Shown here: positions 5,656 to 5,660 of the stretch, piece after piece
Layout of the letters: each line of letters starts with the position of its first letter
Position numbering within the stretch: position 1 is the stretch's first letter
Source: CAISOG01 sp044375625
Lineage (GTDB): Bacteria; Pseudomonadota; Alphaproteobacteria; CAISOG01
Direction: 5' to 3'
Length of the DNA: 5,660 nt
Assembly: GCA_044375625.1 (NCBI GenBank)
Contig: JBILMH010000055.1
Span: 1-5,660, forward strand
The notes under the pieces: model-generated
The model's database searches: none
Told to the model about the DNA's origin: nothing
What the model saw: the letters and a program-made list of their open reading frames with translations, nothing else
Position numbers and translations under genes: made by a program

Positions 5656-5660
5656 GACTT

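Noticed and set aside
1..5660. A novel defence, mobile or biosynthetic system
   Set aside because: All long + strand frames are universal housekeeping genes with intact motifs, the gaps are short, and no direct-repeat array, transposase or unusual composition is seen.

Overview
This is an ordinary housekeeping segment of a bacterial chromosome, with every gene on the + strand. It carries five conserved genes of DNA replication and translation: the 3' part of dnaX, then complete gatB, rplY (long, CTC/TL5-type L25), pth and ychF. A strong hairpin terminator closes the row. Base composition is in the mid-50s % G+C by eye and looks even from gene to gene, and I see no mobile element, CRISPR array, tRNA or rRNA. 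The organism is most likely an alphaproteobacterium. The DnaX wording (TKVEEIR, YRIYIVDEVHML, FATTEIRKVPVTILSRC), a two-domain L25 with an acidic tail, and the rplY-pth-ychF order all fit that group. I cannot name a genus from the sequence alone.

Layout. Positions 1-1432 encode the C-terminal four fifths or so of the DNA polymerase III tau (clamp-loader) subunit; the Walker A and zinc-binding part lies before the window. After an 85-nt gap comes gatB (1518-2951), the tRNA-binding subunit of the GatCAB amidotransferase. A 98-nt spacer with two small inverted repeats and a weak promoter candidate leads to rplY (3050-3655). A 90-nt spacer with a short stem-loop and a good Shine-Dalgarno leads to pth (3746-4363). 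ychF (4371-5471) follows only 7 nt after the pth stop, and its Shine-Dalgarno lies inside the last codons of pth. The last 190 nt hold no recognisable gene, but contain a 51-nt near-perfect hairpin followed by a T run (5579-5636).

Function. rplY, pth and ychF form a translation-related group: a 5S rRNA-binding ribosomal protein, the enzyme that recycles peptidyl-tRNA, and a ribosome-associated ATPase. gatB also serves translation, through indirect synthesis of Gln-tRNA(Gln) and/or Asn-tRNA(Asn), but it stands here without gatA and gatC. dnaX belongs to replication and is not followed by its frequent partners ybaB and recR.

I found no convincing undescribed system. The observations most worth checking are a C CCA AAA heptamer in the dnaX linker followed five codons later by a -1 frame stop (a possible gamma-producing frameshift), and the unusually long terminator hairpin with a second, overlapping inverted repeat.
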